Shown: piece after piece, positions 10,701-20,690 of the stretch | How positions within the stretch are numbered: position 1 is the stretch's first letter | Layout: every line of letters begins with the position of its first letter | NCBI GenBank assembly: GCA_003342895.1 | Contig: PTFA01000197.1 | Coordinates: 1,624,286 to 1,688,285 of the forward strand | Direction: 5' to 3' | Length of the DNA: 64,000 nt | Source: Casuarius casuarius | Taxonomy: Eukaryota > Chordata > Aves > Casuariiformes > Casuariidae | Made by a program: the position numbers and the translations under genes | Notes under the pieces: generated by a model | The model's database searches: none | Seen by the model: the letters and a program-made list of their open reading frames with translations, nothing else | Told to the model about the DNA's origin: nothing

Positions 10701-13700
10701 AGGAACCCAAAACTGGACACAGCACTCCAGATGTGGTCTCACAAGTGGCGATAGAGGGGAAGAATCACCTCCCTTGACTTGCTGGCTATAGTCTTGCTAA
10801 AACAGCCCAATGTTTGGTGGCCTTCTTTGCTGCAATGATCTTTGTAAGAGCAAAAGGCAACAAGTAGGTGTTGCAGTTTTAGAAGCAGAAACTGGCACCT
10901 TTATGGAAAGCTATTTGTCCTTCTTTGCTGGAAATGTGCGTGCACATGTGTGTGAAAGTAAACACTAAGATGTTCTCTTTCCATTTAGCATGCAAAAGTG
11001 CAGATATGATTCTACTTGTGCCCTGAAGGACAAAGTTCAAGGTTCTAGTGGAAAACAGGAATTTATCGTGAACAAATATGTAATAATTTATTCACAGATA
11101 TGCAGAGCCAACGTGGTAGGGCATATCATGGGCTTGCTGCTAAAGTTAGCACAATGCATGGTACCCTATGTAGGCTGTTGCTGATGAGCCCATAGTGTCA
11201 CTTACAAACTGCCATACCCCATTCAGGAGCTGGTCTCTGGCAGCTCTAGAGTACAAGGCGAAAGCTTTCTTGGGGAAGGTGTGGAACAAGGGCCAAAGGG
11301 TCTAGGATCACAACAGGGTGGGACACCTTAAAGAGGCAGCAAATGCTCCTGAGATGTTGCAACACGCTGCTCCACTTCTTTCATCACTGCTACTGTCTTC
11401 TGGCCTTCATCCTACTTCGTGCCTACGTATCTCTGCAACAGGTTGACAGTGAATGCACTGGCTACAATCCACAGTAGTAACAGATCAGTCCACCTACTTC
11501 AAAACTCCACATGCTCACTTTGACTGAGGTCTCTATTGTCACAACAGCCTTTTCCCTGCTTGTGCTCTTATACCGCCCTTATCTGAAGCAGATAACTATC
11601 TCTGTGTCTTGAGCAAAAAGAATCATTGTAATCATTGCTCATGCCTTGCTTGGACACACAAGCATCCCTTTCTCAGAGCTCTTTAAGGATTATCCTTATC
11701 AGTTTTGCTCCCTGTTTTATCCAGTTCTGATGATGATGGGAAGTTTTTTATTTATTACCTATGAAAACAGACTCATGAAGAAATACTGCTGCCTGGCACA
11801 CCCAGACCAAAGCTATCCTGACAGAGGAGTAGGAGGGGATAAATATCCCAAGACCCGCTGCTTGTAGAAAGGCAGAGGCAATGTCCCTGCCTCTTTGTAG
11901 GCCATTGATGCGGTGGCACTGATCTAAGTAGGGACAGTAACAGAACCTCTCTTTCCACAAGCCAAGGGGAACCGGGATAATACATCCCCTCACTGCTACG
12001 GCACCAGGTGTCCTAGGGGAAGTTCGACACCGATGTGAGAAAAGTGATCCATGACATCTCAGCAGAGAAGCCAGCTGTTTTAGGAAGTGCCCGGAGCTTT
12101 GTTTTAGCAAACATTTTTTATGAGCAGAATAATTCATTGTTACTCTGTGCATGAGTTCTCGGCCTTTTAAAAGCAGTTACAATGCACTTTCAGCATCATA
12201 AGCTGTGGGAATATATAAGCGGAGCGGCTGGTCGTATAGTTGCTAGGGACAAGCAAGGCTGACAGTGTGGAGAGGGAATGCAGCCAAACCTGAGGTGGGG
12301 AGAAGAAATGGGACAGTTAGTAATGACAGACCACCTCTAGGTCAACCCCCCCCCCCCCAAACCTCGCCGCATTGTAGCCAGGTGGGGGTGGAGGGGGAGA
12401 GTGTGGTGAATTCCTTGCCCTGCTGTATTACAGCGTAGCAAAGATTGGCCTGTCCTTTGTTCAAGGGTACTTAGCTAGGAGCTGAAGAGTTTCCGCTTGC
12501 TTGTACCCTAACAGTCTCTTCTACAGTGATGGCATGGCTAAACACCTTACATTTCGCCTCCTTGATGGAGAAACTGCAGCAAACTCCTCAAATGCAGCAG
12601 AGGCCTAACTGCTCTACTGCCGAATCCCTGCTGCACTCAGCTTCGTGTCTGTTCCCACCCAGGGTGCTGTGACCACACTGCCCTCACTGAACCACGCTGG
12701 CTGTTAGGAACCCTTTCCAGAGCCTTGTCCCTGCAATGCTTTGGTTCCCTGTGGTGCACAGTGTAAAGTATCTGCCAAGCAGTAGCATGGTAGATGGAAT
12801 CAGTTAGACTGCTGTGCAGGTGTCTATGTCCAGATCTGTCACATCCAGCACCGATGCCTGTGGCTGGTTTGGCACCTGGCAAGCAAGGGGAGATGCAAGG
12901 AAGCAATGCGCATGTGGCTAGCAGCAGGTCTAGCTTAAGGCCTGTCCTTGACTTGCTGTCGCACAGTCTTAAATATAGGCTTAGGCAAAGAGAGAGAGAA
13001 CAGGCAAGGCAGAGGCCCTTATGATGGCCAAGGAAAGCCTGATGTCACAAGCATTCAAAGAAAATGCCTCTTCAGAGCTCTGAGGCTGCATTTAAAAGAG
13101 GAGGATGATATCTAATACATAATAGCACAGAATTCAGGAAGCAAAAATTGACTGACAGGATCAGTGGCTGGCTTTGGGAGGCCTTATACTAATCTGATGC
13201 AAGCAGATGGTGTCCAAACAAGAATAAAGCCTTTCAGCCCAAAGTTAACTGATCAGGACTTTCAGAACAAATTTTTGCTAGCACAGTGCATCTTGTATTC
13301 AGTTTCAGGGCTGGTTTTTTATTATCCGTTTATGGTGTTCTTGACCTAGGTCTAAGAAACCTGCAGTTGGCTTTAGCAGATTCAAATCCCATTCTAAAAG
13401 TTCAACAACAACGAAATTTCTAGGAAAAGGGGCTGCTCGGTTGTAAAAGACAGTGGTGTGGGAAGTAGTCTGCTGGGGGAGGGGGCTGACACATGAAGAC
13501 TGACTGAAAAGATCAAGGGCCTGCTAGAGCAGAGGGGCACTCAGTCTACCCAGGAGTTCAGGGAAATGCCGAATATGGGTATGCACAGTTATTTTGTTCT
13601 AAACCCACTTTCCAAGTGTTGTGTCCCTTGTTTGGTGAACCAAAACTATACCACATCTGTGTCATAGCATGCTGCCTTTGCCCAAAAGTTTAAAAAGGGA

Positions 13701-16700
13701 TGCTATTCCAGGGACCAAACCCTTAGGTTATGATAAAGTAATCGAGCCTGGAGCAGTACCAGCTAGTGACCCTTTAAAGACTGGTTTGATCTTGAGATCT
13801 CACCGTGAAGGAGGAGAGGTTTAGACTTCCCACTCAAAAGAAAGGTACCCAGGGGCCTGGAAAAACATTTCAGAAGGGACTTTTTATCTAAGACACAACG
13901 ATATCAATTTAGTAGTGCCCGAAACAAATCTTTGCTGCTGATGAGTGTGTTCTACAAAACTCTTAATTCAATTTTATAGCTTGTGTAAATTTCAATACTG
14001 TACTTGATTTGATTTTGTTTTCTCTCCTAAACTGTGAATTTTTAAGAGGGGGCGGAAAAGCCATGGCATGGATTATAGAGACTTTCACCCACAGATCCTT
14101 GGTTCAAGTCTGATTTCTCATCAGTTATTGAAAAGGAAAACTGAGTGCTCTGTGCTAGCTGTCCAACTGCCTGCAATTCTGAAATGAGTGTGAAACTCAA
14201 CTCTTTTGGTCCTGACTGACTACTCTTAATTTTAGGAAAATGTCCCCCCACATCTTGGTCTGTAGATAAAAGCCCAAGGAAGGTGAACATTGGCAGGATA
14301 GGATGGCACTGCCAGCTCTGCATGTAGGAGGAGAAAAGCAAGGCACCAGTGTGGGCAGAGTAGTTTATTTGAAAGAAAGACATGCTTCTTTTTTTGAAGC
14401 AACTCTGGGATGAAAGTTGTATCTCTGAGGTTAAGATCATGGTGAAATAATGGGCAAGATTCCCTGATGATTGACAGAAAGTAGGCTGAAATCTGGAAAA
14501 TACATTGCTAATAACTCTTCTTTTCTCTGCTTACAGGGAAACAGCTGGATGGCATCTGGTAAGTAACTAGATTTAAATTGCATAATGTATGTTAGACACC
14601 GCGTTTGTAGGAAGTATTTTCAATATGAGATTATATATGCTTCAGATCTTAAGAAAGCTGGTGCTGAAGATAGACCAAGGAATTTTCTGTTCCTGAATCC
14701 AGACTGACAGTAAGATGATGTACAGTCAGGTGCCTGTTAAACTTCTGGAATCAGAACTCAGTGGACCCCGTGAAAACAGTGTTGCTAATGGCTGTTGCAT
14801 TTTACTGCTCTTGTACCCTTTTTCAAGGGTAGGATGCTGTCCTTGTCCCAAACACTTTGTCTTCTAATTGCAGGCATGACTAAACATGACAATACAAGAG
14901 GAGGTGGGAGGGGAGGGTATTACAGAGTCGGGCCATGTGATACTTAGGAGCTACAACTACATTCAGTTACAAAACATTCCCCAGTTTGCTATAATTCGCA
15001 TCCAGGAGTAAAACAAACAAAACAAAAAGAAATTGTCCATTCATCTCCCATCCATCTTCTGTCCATATTCATCCATCTCCACTGATGGACACAACCTGGG
15101 AAAAGGTTGGACAATCAGTCAGACACATACTCCCTCTGTCAACATAGTAACGGGGCTGGCACTATCTCTGTGACTACATCCTTGTCTCTTTAGCTGAAAG
15201 AGGCCACTGGAGATCTCACACAGGAGTGGAAGTCCTTTTCTTGCCACATTCCTTCATGCTTGGGCACCTAGCTAAGCCTCTTTTCTCTCAACCATCTGCA
15301 GTGTTACATGAGGCTTGACAGTCATTGCTTCCATTTCTGTTAGTGTCCCAGCAGATACTGTTCCTAGTCACAGAAACACATTGACCTTTTCTTTCAAAAT
15401 TACTTACTTCCGAGATGTCCTTGAGCACATGAATTTATCAGTGACTTATATGTTAGATTAAATATTTCCTTTGTTTCACCTATTTTCTGTCCTTTGTGGC
15501 AGGCACACCTCCATTATANTCCATAAGGATGAGTTCTTCTATGGCAGTGAGGGAATTTCCAGCTGTGCCCCTGTAAGTTAAACTTATTTTTCTGATAAAA
15601 TAATTTTGTGATAGGGTTAACTGATCAGAATTTTGTCGCTGTCCTTTAGAAAAGCAGCAAGTGAAGAGACTTCTGAATTCAGCCAGCTAAGGCTGCTTGC
15701 CATGGTGGCACTGGACATCTGAGGAAAAGGGAACATGAACAATGGATTTAAGCCCAACTAAATGGAGGTTGGGGGTTACTTCAGTGATGGTATCCTGGGT
15801 AGAGAGACACTGTCAGCAGCTGCGTTGCCTGATTGATGTCTTGTCTAATTCGGTATGGACAGTTTTTGCCTGCAGACTTGGCAACTCAAGGCATCCTTTT
15901 AAAAATAAAAAATCCGTAATGCTTTGACAGATCTTTCTGTTCTTGGAGAGGCAAAACTGATGGGCTGCTCTTCTAAAACAAAGTTTTGCCATAGCTTAGA
16001 GCTTTCAGCTTAAAGAACCAAGTGTACAAGCTGAAGTGTAAGTTGCATGTTACCTCTCATTCTCGGAGTGCAGAATGAGGGAGGCCAGTAAGGCTCTTCG
16101 CTTGACAAGCATACTAAAAGTTCCTCCTTTTGCCCATGGGCAAACCATGACAGCTCTGTTCCATGGAGTCCTTCAAAAAATATATTCTGTCCATTAAACA
16201 TTTTCTTCTGACTGTTAATTCTTGCAGGGGGGAACACCGCTTGGCCCCCCAGACTCAGTTGTTGACCTGGGGAACACTGAAGTCACAGAGGAAATTTTCC
16301 TGAAATATCTTTCCTCATTGGGAGAATCTATGTTCCGGTTAGTAGCAGCTTTTATTGTAAAATCTGTGTACCAAGACAAGTGTCTAGGGGCAGAGGTGCA
16401 GAAGGGAGGGAAGTGTTTGGAGACCAACCCTATTCACACAGGGCTGCCTAATATAATACTTGGTACTCTCTAAATCTCTTAATCTGAGGCTGGAACTGAT
16501 GTGCTGGTACACAATGAGCTACCAGCGAGGCAACCCTCTGATGTGCTAGCCCTTAGCTATCCTGGGAAAGCATTCTGCCAGGAAGCCTTTCACAGCCTTT
16601 TTGCAAAATGGGATAATGCCTGATATCTCTTTGAGAGGATCACCAGGGAAAATTAAGGCAGTGTATGAAATATTTCAGTAAATAGTGTTTTACCATCTGA

Positions 16701-18533
16701 GTCAGAGGCAAAATGTTGTAGGAGAGCTGCCAACTTTCAGATGAGTAAAATCGAGGTCTTTACTGTCAAAGAGTCTAGTGTGCTTTTCGCAAGAATAGGA
16801 AACTGTAGCATTTAGTGTTTTGGCTAAATTTCACTGTCAATAATTCCTGTGATTTCTCCTTATTCCTTCTGTGATTTTAATTGAAGAAACCTGACCTCAC
16901 TTATCCTCCGAAAAAACATTGTATGGTGTCAATGATGCGGTGATGTCATTTTCCACCCCGATTCAGTTGAATTTGAAGGGGAACTGACTTCTGTATTTTG
17001 CCTATTTGCCTTAGAGACCGTTGGGATGAAAAGTGCTAATGTAAGGTGATGTTTCACATTAGTGGTCTAAGTTTCTCTGCTTGTTAGATTTATCTCTGAA
17101 TCTGTCTTTTCGTGTTTCAATTCCTTTCCTGTGGCACAGAGGAGAGTCTTACAACCTCTTTGAACATAACTGCAACACCTTCAGTAATGAAGTGGCACAG
17201 TTCCTGACAGGAAGAAAGATCCCTTCCTACATCACTGACCTTCCAGCTGAAGTGCTTGCCACGTGAGTATGAGTTCCACTTCTCTCTATAGTATGTTGCT
17301 TCATGCTAACACTTAAATATTTCACCAATGCAATAGTGCCAGTTTCTGCTGGTTCTCTCTTGTGTTTCATGAGATGAGGGAGAGGATGCCGTTTGCTTTA
17401 CTTTTAACACTTACAACACTGTACCACAGGTGCTAACTGGCACTGGAATTGCTCAGAAGATGGAAGAAGGTTGTTCTTCTGTCTTTTGAATTAGTTTAAA
17501 CTAATTATTTTGTTATAATCTCTCTTACATGACCAGAAAAGTATAGAAAATCTCAGAAAATGGTGCAAATTTGCTGTCTTAGGAAACTAGTACCTCTCGA
17601 GTCACTTCTCTTACCTCTCGAGTCACTTCTCTTACTCTAGGCACCATAATTGCAGTGGAGATGTCTTTTTTTTTTCTTCTTCTTTCCCTCGTGAAGAGAC
17701 AGGCGAGATGTAATTTTAAAGTTGACACTGCAGTTCTTTAAGCTAGGACTGGGTAGGCAAAGAGGGTATAGAAGACAGGAAATGAAAAGTTTGTTTCCTG
17801 CCTGGTCAGTCAGCTCAGCATTTCTTTGTGTACTCTGAGTGAGGGGGGAACCCAGTGCGATGATTTAAGCTCCATCATTTAGGTCTTATTTCTCATAACA
17901 ATGGTATACGACATTATTTGGGAGACACGTTTTCTACCCTGGACTGTTGTCTCCTCAGATGTCTCAAAGTCAGATTAAATCTGTAATTGAATGAGTCATA
18001 TTGAAAAATAAACCATGTGCCACAGATTGCAGCAGAAATTATTCTGCAAGTACTGAACCACTGTTCAGTAAGGGGACTAGAGGCTGTTCTTCTAGCAGAG
18101 TCTTTAATTCTGATGTGGTACTTAATGAAGAACTTCAGTTGCATAACCAGGATTTTGTTCATACACTTGAGTAGAATGAGTTACGAAAAGCTGGTTTCAG
18201 ACATGGTATTACCATATTAGCGGTGCAGACATGTCAGGGCTCCAAACTAGCTTATAGTTATCGAACAGAAAATTCTTTTTTACAAGTTAAATTAGTTTGC
18301 TCTAATTTGTAGTGAAATTTTGTTCTTCAAATTTGCCTCTACAAAGTTGGTTTGATGCTGCTGTAGGAAGGGAGTGCATTTCAGTAGTAAATGGGGGAAA
18401 ATGTTCATTTGAGATGTTTATATTTCTTTGCCTTCTCAGACCTTTCGGACAAGCTTTAAGGCCCCTCCTGGATTCCATCCAGATCCAGCCACCAGGTGGA
18501 AATATCTTCAGCAGACATAATGGACAGAGCTAA
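121..18533 (+). CDS. DESI1: DESI1, deSUMOylating isopeptidase 1 (six coding exons)
   Basis: DESI1 is a PPPDE-family cysteine isopeptidase that removes SUMO from selected substrates in cytoplasm and nucleus. Coding exons are 121-211, 14537-14558, 15503-15572, 16228-16337, 17140-17262 and 18440-18533. All introns are GT-AG. They sum to 510 nt, giving 169 residues plus TAA, one more than human. The protein starts [20 protein letters not shown] and ends in IQPPGGN...NGQS. The catalytic pair is visible: His39 in GIWHTS (exons 2-3) and the nucleophile Cys109 in [10 protein letters not shown] (exon 5). An N at 15519 leaves one exon-3 codon unresolved, probably Val as in mammals. No frame breaks. Intron 1 is 14.3 kb and hosts an ERV in the sense direction. 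An antisense ERV begins within a few bases of the stop codon. Assignment rests on near-identity of all exons to the mammalian family as I know it. Confidence 0.97.
212..5308 (+). other. DESI1 intron 1, proximal part
   Basis: This is GC-rich for about 450 bases, then ordinary AT-rich intron. It holds an AT dinucleotide-like tract at 1340-1395, a C-run near 2927 and an A14-G9 tract at 4662-4685. I see no exon, RNA gene or recognisable transposon here. Confidence 0.6.
5309..5314. repeat. Target-site duplication, left copy (GTGTGC)
   Basis: The six bases before the 5' LTR are repeated exactly at 9199-9204 after the 3' LTR. Six-base duplications are typical of alpha- and betaretroviral integrases. 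The exact match shows that both ends of this provirus come from one integration event and have not recombined with another locus. Confidence 0.9.
5315..5552 (+). repeat. 5' LTR of the class II ERV
   Basis: This is 238 bp, TG...CA bounded. It has a TATA-like CTATATAG at 5479-5486 and AATAAA at 5500-5505. TATA and poly(A) signal are only about 20 bases apart, so AATAAA lies in U3 and the R region must be very short, as in MMTV and ALV. It is about 95% identical to the 3' copy. Confidence 0.93.
5555..5572 (+). promoter_or_regulatory. Primer-binding site, tRNA-Lys3 type
   Basis: TGGCGCCCGAACAGGGAC begins two bases after the LTR. It is the standard 18-nt complement of the 3' end of tRNA-Lys3, as used by MMTV and lentiviruses. 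It is intact. Confidence 0.93.
5744..6304 (+). pseudogene. gag: Retroviral gag fragment: matrix domain plus proline-rich linker
   Basis: One frame stays open for about 186 codons, ending in TGA at 6302. Its first codon is GTG; the first ATG is at 5798, so the true Gag start is lost or lies in another frame. Residues around 20-90 look like a betaretroviral p10-type matrix: an LKQHG/DLQILL helix, then a CPE...YSLGTWD segment. Residues 100-185 are proline- and acid-rich with [10 protein letters not shown], like the linker before capsid where late-domain motifs sit. No capsid or zinc knuckles follow; the frame ends just before the captured host cDNA. Membership in Gag is by overall pattern and by position after the primer site. 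Confidence 0.75.
6305..6503 (+). other. Junction region and probable VAPB 5' UTR
   Basis: This stretch is GC-rich and then pyrimidine-rich (CCTTCC repeats at 6388-6435), leading into CCGCCACCGCCGAG and the VAPB start codon at 6504. The GC-rich part directly before that ATG is likely VAPB 5' UTR. The exact ERV/host junction cannot be placed without a VAPB mRNA to align. N at 6459. Confidence 0.5.
6504..7021 (+). pseudogene. VAPB: Spliced, truncated VAPB retrocopy inside the ERV
   Basis: VAPB is a tail-anchored ER protein whose N-terminal MSP domain binds FFAT motifs at membrane contact sites. The copy begins ATGGCGAAAGCGGAGCAGG. Translation then gives [38 protein letters not shown] and [19 protein letters not shown], matching the VAPB MSP domain rather than VAPA ([17 protein letters not shown]). 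Further on come the [12 protein letters not shown] and KLRCVFELP segments and the serine-rich linker, where similarity stops. It is intronless. Breaks: a 1-base loss about six codons after the ATG, a 41-nt A-rich insertion (6773-6813), and a small deletion near 6949. The coiled coil and transmembrane anchor are absent. It is a pseudogene, not a working gene. Confidence 0.88.
6773..6813 (+). repeat. A-rich insertion within the VAPB copy
   Basis: Forty-one bases of A with scattered G interrupt the MSP-domain coding sequence exactly between the Val (GTT) and Gln (CAG) codons of the FMVQS segment. Flanking VAPB sequence is continuous, so this is an added block. Its length breaks the frame. Confidence 0.85.
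7022..7693 (+). mobile_element. R-U5, primer site and leader of a second, unrelated ERV
   Basis: After VAPB similarity ends there is an ATTAAA (7060), a 3'-LTR-end-like stretch finishing in CATAACA (7159-7165), and then TTTGGCACCCCAGGTGGGACC. The 18 bases at 7169-7186 have the form and position of a primer-binding site. I cannot assign the tRNA. A GT-rich untranslated leader with GGTGAGT splice-donor-like motifs (7231, 7287) follows. The layout resembles a class I (gamma-like) 5' leader and differs from the host provirus, which has its own Lys3 site. It has no coding capacity that I recognise. Confidence 0.55.
7169..7186 (+). promoter_or_regulatory. Second primer-binding-site-like sequence
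   Basis: TGGCACCCCAGGTGGGAC begins three bases after a CA that could end an LTR. TGG start, spacing and context fit a primer site. It matches no tRNA 3' end that I can recall with confidence. Confidence 0.5.
7694..7721 (+). repeat. Uninterrupted A28 tract
   Basis: Twenty-eight A residues separate the foreign leader from the resumed integrase region. No AATAAA lies in the preceding 70 bases. The tract could be a poly(A) tail from a captured RNA or an expanded A-run. Confidence 0.9.
7723..8598 (+). pseudogene. pol: Retroviral integrase remnant (class II type)
   Basis: Integrase joins viral cDNA to host DNA. The catalytic core is well kept: first Asp in VWQTDVTRY, second Asp in KTDSGPAY, and Glu in [11 protein letters not shown] exactly 35 residues later (D,D35E). 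The [14 protein letters not shown] and [16 protein letters not shown] segments are betaretrovirus-like. The C-terminal DNA-binding part ends [13 protein letters not shown], followed by TGA at 8596. The N-terminal zinc-binding region before about 7915 is broken by frame changes, and N occurs at 7783. There is no reverse transcriptase upstream, so this is a relic whose core happens to stay open. Confidence 0.88.
8762..8941 (+). pseudogene. env: Env transmembrane-subunit tail remnant
   Basis: An open segment of about 59 codons carries a charged WVKKV entry, a hydrophobic membrane span ([20 protein letters not shown]), a basic QRMTRRA motif and a cytoplasmic tail. It ends in TAG at 8939-8941, just before the polypurine tract. 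This is the usual place and shape of the end of a retroviral Env. No signal peptide, surface subunit or fusion peptide precedes it. The 160 bases before it (8599-8761) have no clear coding content. Confidence 0.7.
8947..8960 (+). promoter_or_regulatory. Polypurine tract
   Basis: AAAAAAGGGGGAGA lies immediately before the 3' LTR. It is the primer for plus-strand DNA synthesis in retroviruses and fixes the LTR boundary at 8961. Confidence 0.92.
8961..9198 (+). repeat. 3' LTR of the class II ERV
   Basis: This is 238 bp, TG...CA bounded, with TATATAAA at about 9124-9131, a better TATA box than in the 5' copy, and AATAA plus N at 9146-9151. It differs from the 5' LTR at about 11 positions. The flanking GTGTGC at 9199-9204 completes the target-site duplication. 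Confidence 0.93.
9205..10254. other. DESI1 intron 1, post-ERV segment with a degenerate minus-strand open stretch
   Basis: There is no recognised gene. A minus-strand frame stays open for 140 codons (10260-9838). Further minus-strand stretches down to about 9550 look weakly helical (heptad-like [19 protein letters not shown]). It could be an old retroviral Env relic or chance. I found no motif to decide. Confidence 0.3.
10262..10860 (-). mobile_element. CR1 LINE 3' fragment
   Basis: The plus strand reads as the complement of a CR1 3' end: a GGAGGTCTCTAGTCCAACC-type terminus, then the segments equivalent to 'gtagttgtagacagcaa', 'ctgaacaaacccagttctct' and 'cccaaaactggacacagcac'. These are diagnostic of avian CR1. 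It is 5'-truncated like most copies and lies in DESI1 intron 1, antisense to the gene. Confidence 0.85.
10861..14536 (+). other. DESI1 intron 1, distal part
   Basis: No exon or known repeat was recognised. Notable points are a C14-15 run near 12345-12358 and a TATA-like TATATAAG at 12212-12219 followed by a short GC-rich patch. The intron ends at a good acceptor (TTTTCTCTGCTTACAG) before exon 2. Confidence 0.55.
17591..17632. repeat. Perfect 21-bp tandem duplication in DESI1 intron 5
   Basis: TACCTCTCGAGTCACTTCTCT occurs twice in direct succession, followed by a partial third start (TACTCT). It looks like a recent slippage duplication with no evident function. Confidence 0.9.
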
Positions 18534-19668
18534 CAGCAGTGACCCGGTGTGCCCATGCCGTGTGCATCTGTTGGGACTGCAGAGTTAAAAGATCCATTGC
18601 ATCAGCGGTTTTGTTGGTAATAATTTCTAGAGCTGCTTGTAGTCTGATTATTCGATTTAGGTTATAAATTGGTTCTCTCGCCCCCGATATTGGTTCATTA
18701 GGATTCCNGGNTGCANGCCCGTAATGTTGAATTATTCGTTCAGGAGGCCACTCATTATTTCCCCATTTTTGCGTCCCACCCAAATCTACCTTAATGGATC
18801 GCGTCTTACGGGCAACCCTTCTGTCTCCGAGGTTATCATATACCTTTACGCCTAACCGAGGTCTGCCTGTTTCTGGTAAAAGGAGAAACAAAGGTCTGAT
18901 AATCCCTATGTAACAAATTCCAGACCACCCCGCAGGTAAAAATTTATATGCTGTGTGTCTGCAGATCCAATAATGCCCCTTCTGAACTCCAATGCCCTGA
19001 GCAAATGGCCCATTTATCCCTGTTGGGAACTGAAAGTAAGTTGTGTCTCTGTCACCCAGAGGGCTGAAAAATGTGGTTGCCCCATCACCTATTCGGCCGG
19101 TACAATACCAAGCCCCAGAAGTGCCTTTCCATTTGCAGGTTTGCTTGTAAGGGGGATAATTGGGTCGTTGGAGAGTTAAAGTTTTGTTTTCGTTTGACCA
19201 GTATCCCTCAAATCCCCGACTGCGCCCCGTTTCATTGAGCCATGTCCATAGGTGGAGATTCCTGTCTTTATCGAGTGCCTTACGAGTGAGCGTCCATCGA
19301 CATTTACTTTCCCCCACTTCAATCCCTCCCTCCTGGGTACGATTTAAACAATATTGTCCCATGGCTGGGAACTGAATTGGCCAGGTCCCACTGTCGTCCC
19401 ACGTGTCNTCCACGGTTTCACTGTAATTGCTTACGATCTGGTCTGGGGTGAGGGGTGTGGACGTCCACGGCCAGCTTGATAACCCTAGTGGTCCTCCGCA
19501 AACCCAGCAGTGGCTTAAATTGAAAGTTTGGCTTACTGCTTTCGCCAGCAACACAAACTCGTTGTTCTCGAAGGGGTTAAATGGGTTGGGGGAAGGTAGN
19601 GGGAGTGGTCGTTCGTCGCCTTCGTGGATGCATCCTTGAATCAGGATGGTCCAGAGCAGTAGGTGCAT
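18508..19668 (-). CDS. env: Retroviral Env surface subunit, open frame without membrane anchor
   Basis: Env mediates receptor binding and fusion. From the Met at 19668 the frame is open to TGA at 18510-18508, about 386 codons apart from ambiguous Ns. A hydrophobic leader ([12 protein letters not shown]) is followed by [13 protein letters not shown], a CXXC isomerase-type motif as in gammaretroviral Env. Sites NYS, NRT, NET and NKT could be glycosylated. [19 protein letters not shown] segment is typical near the end of class I surface subunits, and a basic RKTR could be the furin site. The fusion region is poor and the sequence breaks before the membrane span. The last eight or so codons are antisense DESI1 exon 6. 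An upstream extension of the same frame (to 19779) overlaps the integrase end. Whether it is translated is unknown. Confidence 0.72.
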   Translation of the reverse strand: MHLLLWTILIQGCIHEGDERPLXLPSPNPFNPFENNEFVLLAKAVSQTFNLSHCWVCGGPLGLSSWPWTSTPLTPDQIVSNYSETVXDTWDDSGTWPIQFPAMGQYCLNRTQEGGIEVGESKCRWTLTRKALDKDRNLHLWTWLNETGRSRGFEGYWSNENKTLTLQRPNYPPYKQTCKWKGTSGAWYCTGRIGDGATTFFSPLGDRDTTYFQFPTGINGPFAQGIGVQKGHYWICRHTAYKFLPAGWSGICYIGIIRPLFLLLPETGRPRLGVKVYDNLGDRRVARKTRSIKVDLGGTQKWGNNEWPPERIIQHYGXAXXNPNEPISGAREPIYNLNRIIRLQAALEIITNKTADAMDLLTLQSQQMHTAWAHRVTAVSSVHYVC

Positions 19669-19723
19669 CTTGGTCAGATCGCCGCCCTTGAAAACAGAAA
19701 TAAGAACAAACTCACTCCCTGGG

Positions 19724-20690
19724 TCAGAAGGAGGGAATAATCCGCTTTGTGTGAATCTTGTGGGTTTTCCCACTAGCATCTTTTGCTCTCCAAGTATATT
19801 TATTTACCGGGGTGTCTAATATGAGTGGTACAGCTCCCACGGTGGGAAGTTCGACCAAAACAGGTTGGCCAGGGGAATGGGATGGGATATCAGGGGGATC
19901 GGAGCTCTGGGAGGCGGGTACGATGGTTGGGGCTTGTGGACAAAATGCCGCAATTTTGGGGCATCCATTTGTCCCCCAGCGGCTATTGACGCTGGTCACT
20001 GCCTCCCCCACCTGCTCAGCCCATCCTGGTTTGTGCGGTTTTAAAAAGCGCTTAAGCAACCCGTTGGTTCGCTCCACAATCCTGTTCGCTTGCGGGTAGT
20101 ATGGGGTGTGGAACACCCACGAAATTCCTTCCTGAGCCGCCCACTCCTGGACTATTTTCGCAGTGAAATGTGAGCCATTATCAGACTGAATAGTCTGTGG
20201 TTTGGGAGAGGTTCCGAACCATTCCTTGAGGGCCCTCACCGTGTTCTCCCCGGTCGCCTTGGTGCAGGCCCNGGCTTGTGCAAGTCCGGATACTATTTCG
20301 ACTCCCACCAGCGCATAATATTTCCCTGCTGATTTTCGGAAAGGCCCAGTGTAATCAACCTGCCAGGCCTCCCACAAACCTTTTCCTTCCCTGATGTGCA
20401 GGGGCTCGTTTTCTAGGGGGTGCCTGTCCAAACGGACATGGCATTGCTCACAAGAGGATATGCAGGTTTTGCACTCCTCTCTAGTGACCGGCCATCCCCG
20501 AGCTTGTGCCTCGTGGAAGAGATCGTTGATCCCTGAGTGCCTCCTTTTTACATGCAGCCACTCTAGTAAGTACTCCCAGTTTTCTTGTACCTGGGCACTT
20601 TGTAACGGAGCTAACTGAGCTAATTCATCTACTTCAGCATTCCACCGGCCCGTCGGGGTATTGTTTTGTTTGCTGGCTCTGCCACCCGCA
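19724..20690 (-). pseudogene. pol: RNase H end and integrase of the second ERV
   Basis: Coding similarity begins near 20690 with GRWNAEVDELAQL, like the last motif of RNase H, and then reads into integrase. A His/Cys zinc-binding stretch has HVKRRH and ECKTCISSCEQC. The core has Asp in WQVDYTGPF, Asp in QSDNGSHF and Glu in RIVERTNGLLKR 35 residues later (D,D35E). The C-terminal part runs through a proline-rich stretch to KRIIPSF and TAA at about 19724. The Met at 20431 is internal and not a real start. An N affects one codon near 20272. Without protease and reverse transcriptase it cannot act alone, but the core residues are intact. Confidence 0.85.
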
